Part shown: one piece after another, positions 62,701 to 64,000 of the stretch
Layout: every line of letters begins with the position of its first letter
How positions within the stretch are numbered: position 1 is the first letter of the stretch
DNA from: Nocardiopsis terrae
Lineage (GTDB): Bacteria; Actinomycetota; Actinomycetes; Streptosporangiales; Streptosporangiaceae
DNA: 64,000 nucleotides
Direction of reading: 5' to 3'
NCBI RefSeq assembly: GCF_014651695.1
Contig: NZ_BMXJ01000003.1
Coordinates: 762,895-826,894 of the forward strand
Position numbers and translations under genes: made by a program
Notes under the pieces: model-generated
What the model was told of the DNA's origin: nothing
Database searches by the model: none
What the model saw: the letters and a program-made list of their open reading frames with translations, nothing else

Positions 62701-64000
62701 GACAGCGGTGACGGAACCGCCCGCCACTCCGCAGAGTGCGGTCAACGGGGACCGGCCGAGCGGTGCCGCGGCCCGGACCCCGGGCGCGCCCCGGGGAGGC
62801 CCCCTCTCCCCGGACCTGGCTTCGTCCGTGATCGGCTGGGTGGCCCAGGGCCTGGAGGTGGGATCCGAGGAGATCGGAAGGGACGTACCCCTCCAGGAAC
62901 TGGGCATGGACTCCATGCTCTCGGTGTCGATGGCCCAGGACCTCGGTGACCGTCTCGGCGTCCCGCTTCCCCCCACGCTCCTCCTGGAGGCGGGGACCAT
63001 CGATTCCCTGGTCACCGAACTCCGTGAGAGGTACGGGGTCTCCTCCGTTCCCACCGCGGAGGAGGGTGCGGATCCGGAGCCCGCGGACGTCTCCGTGCAG
63101 AGCGCTCCCCCGCCCGCGGAGAAGCCCCGGGCCCGGGTCACCGAGCCTGCGGCCGCCCCCTCCGAGCAGGCCGAACCCGCACCGGAGCCGGGGCACCGAA
63201 ACGGACGGGAGGCCGTAGCGCGAGACGTCGCCGCGGACGCGGGGGCCGAGGGTGCCGGCTCACGCGACATCGCGGTGATCGGTGTCGACGGGGTGTTCCC
63301 CGGCGCCCCGGACATGGACGGGCTCTGGCAGGTCCTCCTCAGGGGCGAGGACCACGTGCGCGAGGTCCCCGCCGACCGCTGGAACCTGGAGGAGTACTAC
63401 GCCACGGACCAGTCCCCGGGCAGCGTCTACCTGCGCGAGGCGGGATTCGTCAGCGGTTGGGACGAGTTCGATCCGGGGTTCTTCCGCATCCCGCCCGCGG
63501 ACGCCAAATGGATGGATCCCCAGCAAAGGCACCTGATCCAGTCGGCCTGGCGCACGCTGGAGGACGCCGGCCCCTCCGGGGTACGCGGTGACCTGACCAC
63601 CGGGGTGTTCGTGGGTGCCAGTTACCAGCACTACCGGGACCAGGTGGCCGGGGACGTCGTGCCCACCGCAGCAGCCCTGGGCAACCACAACGCCATCCTG
63701 GCCAACCGGGTGAGCCACTTCCTGGACCTGCGCGGCCCCAGCATGACCATCGACACCCTGTGCTCCTCCTCGCTGGTGGCCCTGCACCAGGCAGTACGCA
63801 GCATCCGCGACGGCGAATGCGAACAGGCCCTCGTCGCCGGGGTGCACCTGGGCCTGTCCCCGCAGTACTTCCAACTGGGCTCACGCCTTCGTTCCTTCTC
63901 CCCGACGGGGCGGTCCCGAGCCTTCGACGCCACCGCCGACGGATTCGTCCCCGGAGAAGGCGTCATCACCCTCCTGCTCAAACCCCTCCACCACGCCCTA
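56756..64000 (+). CDS. hybrid NRPS/trans-AT PKS with formyltransferase loading module, partial at right edge
   Basis: 2415 residues are visible before the window ends, with no stop. Order: formyltransferase (about 1-310, catalytic N91, H93 in LNFHDGPLPG and D129), a linker/condensation-like region (about 310-540), adenylation (about 542-1020), PCP (S1075 in DLGGDSNN), KS (about 1166-1580; Cys1326 in DTACSSSL, His1460, His1498), no AT, dehydratase (about 1740-1935; HIVDGRPVLP His1747, LLDGAFQ Asp1885), ACP (S2053 in GMDSM), then a second KS (from about 2170, Cys2336 in DTLCSSSL). The adenylation specificity residues read D-I-L-Q-L-G-M-I-W-K, a glycine-type code. It therefore loads N-formylglycine and extends it with malonyl supplied by a separate acyltransferase. 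No KR is present in the first module. Start ATG 56756 overlaps the Rieske stop. This is a trans-AT assembly line of the oxazolomycin/conglobatin starter type by inference. Confidence 0.93.
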   Translation, partial: MSTSCFIIGSTRTLTSCADQLLSHGVDVRGVLSEDPVVAEWARENSVRLLDPGADLVETLSRQSFDFLFSIINFRILPPEVLALPRVGALNFHDGPLPGLAGSNIASWALYEGVARHAATWHVMTEEVDAGTVVAERWFPVRELSTALSLTYETAQVGVDLFTEMAPLIAEGRLPDPVRAAEGRKGRFFARADRMADGGIVHSGTTAAEAGRLSKAMDFGSFPNPVGVPAFVTAQDAVFVGQIRSLGRDEEYRRSTTLAVTDSQIRIAAPDADMVLSEFTTTEGDTVSGRGAAQRLGLRVGEPVPDPAEGYLEAVRTAQPGLRANEHRWRERLADLRTAPVKAEEFSASGSAYHRFELAFLPVCAEDSALVRRSFLEVLSERIGASSFDFGWSPHSAQELAERTHGLAATRVPVRFDATSPASPEEGLAAAGRWGMYATDLEVRMGLASRPPGAEGPSFTRVMVLERFREDPASVASDTELALVLPPEGVPAVFVRETAMSVAGAAEFVEEVEERLFLLLEHGPAAPRPTAPPPVHAPGEGAARTVLDLVRAVWERTPEAVAVRAGEHAITYAELDRWSAAVSSRLRERGAGEGSVVSLLTGRGPELVPSMLGVLRAGAAFLPLDPSYPGERLRTYTQSAGSTLVLTTPDLEGKAHFLGSPVLVPDPEGYGGGSEDDSSADALAYILFTSGSTGTPKGVEVAQSSLVNFLTGVGAVLGAGPQTNMLAHTTVAFDISLLELLLPLVVGATVELADEGTVADPAALAALADTVDLVQATPSLWRLLLDTGWRPRTDLVALSGGEAMPLSLARTLLDAGPELWNMYGPTEATIWVSAHLVTDLGQGFVPLGEPLPGLELHVVDEDMSPVEPGSTGALVITGAGLAEGYRGRPDLTSEVFVALPDGRRAYRTGDDVRLHTDGAVEWIGRADAQVKVRGNRIEPGEVEALLERMDQVSAAVVVAVPFEGVGDPRLTAYLVASEPPARTELDEWLSDRLPGYMVPDAYVLLDSLPLTENGKVARSRLPDPTRDNIIRAQVPAPTAEEPALLPERIAAVFARVLGHGEFGERDNFFDLGGDSNNVVRAAAALSRELGSDVASPLVFATGTPERLAAALDARPPALRQETEPVAPGTAPAEPARAGVTPHTVGETATGGEGPARPAAEEQGNALAVIGMACRFPGASTPDEFWTDLVSGTDRVGAAPAGHRGWAHLWEADDDRRGGWIEGVEYFSPERYGLSDREARRMDPLQRLLLSVTDEALESGGHDGTSLGTSTGVFVGTITSDFPTLVAGSTGHGDPHTATGTAISMVANRLSHTFGWSGPSLAVDTACSSSLVALDLAATHLLAGAVDSAVVGGANLILTPDKSRGFRRNGMLSPTGACHTFDEGADGYVRGEGCGVVVLKRLADARRDGDPVLAVVSGTSVNHSGDHSGFLTAPSTIAQQRVIREAMAKAGVTRVGYVEAHGTGTRLGDVIELESLRAVLGGVPPASVAVGSVKSAIGHLEPAAGIAGLIKTVLALQARQIPPAAHLSVPNHGFAFEDSPLYVPVRPAPWSGPAAAGVSSFGFGGVNSHAVLTAPPERGDAPEEAGPQLMVMGADSKESLRVLALRYLELLDSPHGPSLAALCSAARRRPGRSHRLACVVTSGEQLEDKLHLFLAGVERTRSLYTGAVAVDAPEQAPLPERPSPEALDRAARLFVEGRDLPRGSAGAGVRLPSTPHETRRLWLEPAKPQQRPAGGPITWDPLPESAEHIVDGRPVLPAAGYPGRAAELLGREAFRLTDMVFRAPVVSPSPLSGVHEADTVLFRDGTGNLVCEARVGEDVPPSLVEGASEGAEPVDVERMYASLAEAGLAYGPGFRCVRSLSARSGEAFGTLEGEDTAARLDPRLLDGAFQVALVACGARGLYVPFSVRSLNVFGSVAGRVRVHARLERASAGGETVTASLVVSNGAGPLAEVHELTWKRISTPEAPLGGPVDDRDGVTAPVSRTAVTEPPATPQSAVNGDRPSGAAARTPGAPRGGPLSPDLASSVIGWVAQGLEVGSEEIGRDVPLQELGMDSMLSVSMAQDLGDRLGVPLPPTLLLEAGTIDSLVTELRERYGVSSVPTAEEGADPEPADVSVQSAPPPAEKPRARVTEPAAAPSEQAEPAPEPGHRNGREAVARDVAADAGAEGAGSRDIAVIGVDGVFPGAPDMDGLWQVLLRGEDHVREVPADRWNLEEYYATDQSPGSVYLREAGFVSGWDEFDPGFFRIPPADAKWMDPQQRHLIQSAWRTLEDAGPSGVRGDLTTGVFVGASYQHYRDQVAGDVVPTAAALGNHNAILANRVSHFLDLRGPSMTIDTLCSSSLVALHQAVRSIRDGECEQALVAGVHLGLSPQYFQLGSRLRSFSPTGRSRAFDATADGFVPGEGVITLLLKPLHHAL

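Overview
The window is very GC-rich with densely packed genes, mycothiol-type enzymes, MpaB/DUF2236, DUF3140 and DUF2267 proteins, GTG/TTG starts and many apparently leaderless genes. This points to a filamentous actinomycete. The cellulase set closely resembles that of Thermobifida (Cel6B and Cel48A architecture, a GH5_8 mannanase and an AA10 LPMO with CBM2 modules), so I infer a member of the Nocardiopsaceae, most likely Nocardiopsis or a relative. No rRNA, tRNA, IS element, phage gene or CRISPR array was recognised.

Layout. 0-26 kb is mostly housekeeping and accessory metabolism: ChaB and CBS-domain proteins, a type-B carboxylesterase, a StyA-like flavoprotein monooxygenase, an EamA exporter divergent from a MocR regulator, mycothiol-fold proteins, GNAT acetyltransferases, an aminopeptidase P, a class V aminotransferase, an MpaB oxygenase, a SnoaL-cupin fusion, a two-component system, purB, a Cys-rich copper protein, and an ATP-grasp/CocE hydrolase pair. 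A frameshifted SDR gene closes this part.

26-40 kb looks like a general-stress island: a SigB/F/G-type sigma factor, a DUF2231-Rieske membrane protein, an orphan ctaD, DUF2267, a PoxB-like TPP enzyme with a zinc alcohol dehydrogenase, DUF3140 and a large katE catalase. It also carries two decayed gene fragments: a CBS-protein tail at 35350 and a piece of katE at 40249. A TetR gene and a kinase-less sensor-domain gene overlap and share a near-perfect palindromic operator.

40.5-43.9 kb holds a proline-rich membrane protein, a threonine-dehydratase-like enzyme, a flavin reductase-like protein and a mycothiol-dependent isomerase-like protein. 43.9-52.6 kb is a five-gene lignocellulose cluster on the minus strand (GH6, GH48, GH10, GH5_8, AA10; every protein has a CBM2). 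It sits behind one strong candidate promoter whose start region is covered by a CebR-like palindrome.

From 54.2 kb to the right edge lies the start of a biosynthetic gene cluster on the plus strand: an FAD monooxygenase, a Rieske oxygenase, and, translationally coupled to it, the first 2415 residues of a hybrid NRPS/trans-AT PKS. Its order is formyltransferase, linker/C-like region, A domain (glycine-type code), PCP, KS, DH, ACP, KS. This predicts an N-formylglycine starter extended once by a trans-supplied malonyl unit, the logic that gives 5-substituted oxazoles in oxazolomycin- and conglobatin-type pathways. It is the most interesting system here. A 1.65 kb gene-free spacer with a 17-copy CGGGAG microsatellite and a Crp-like site separates it from the cellulase cluster.
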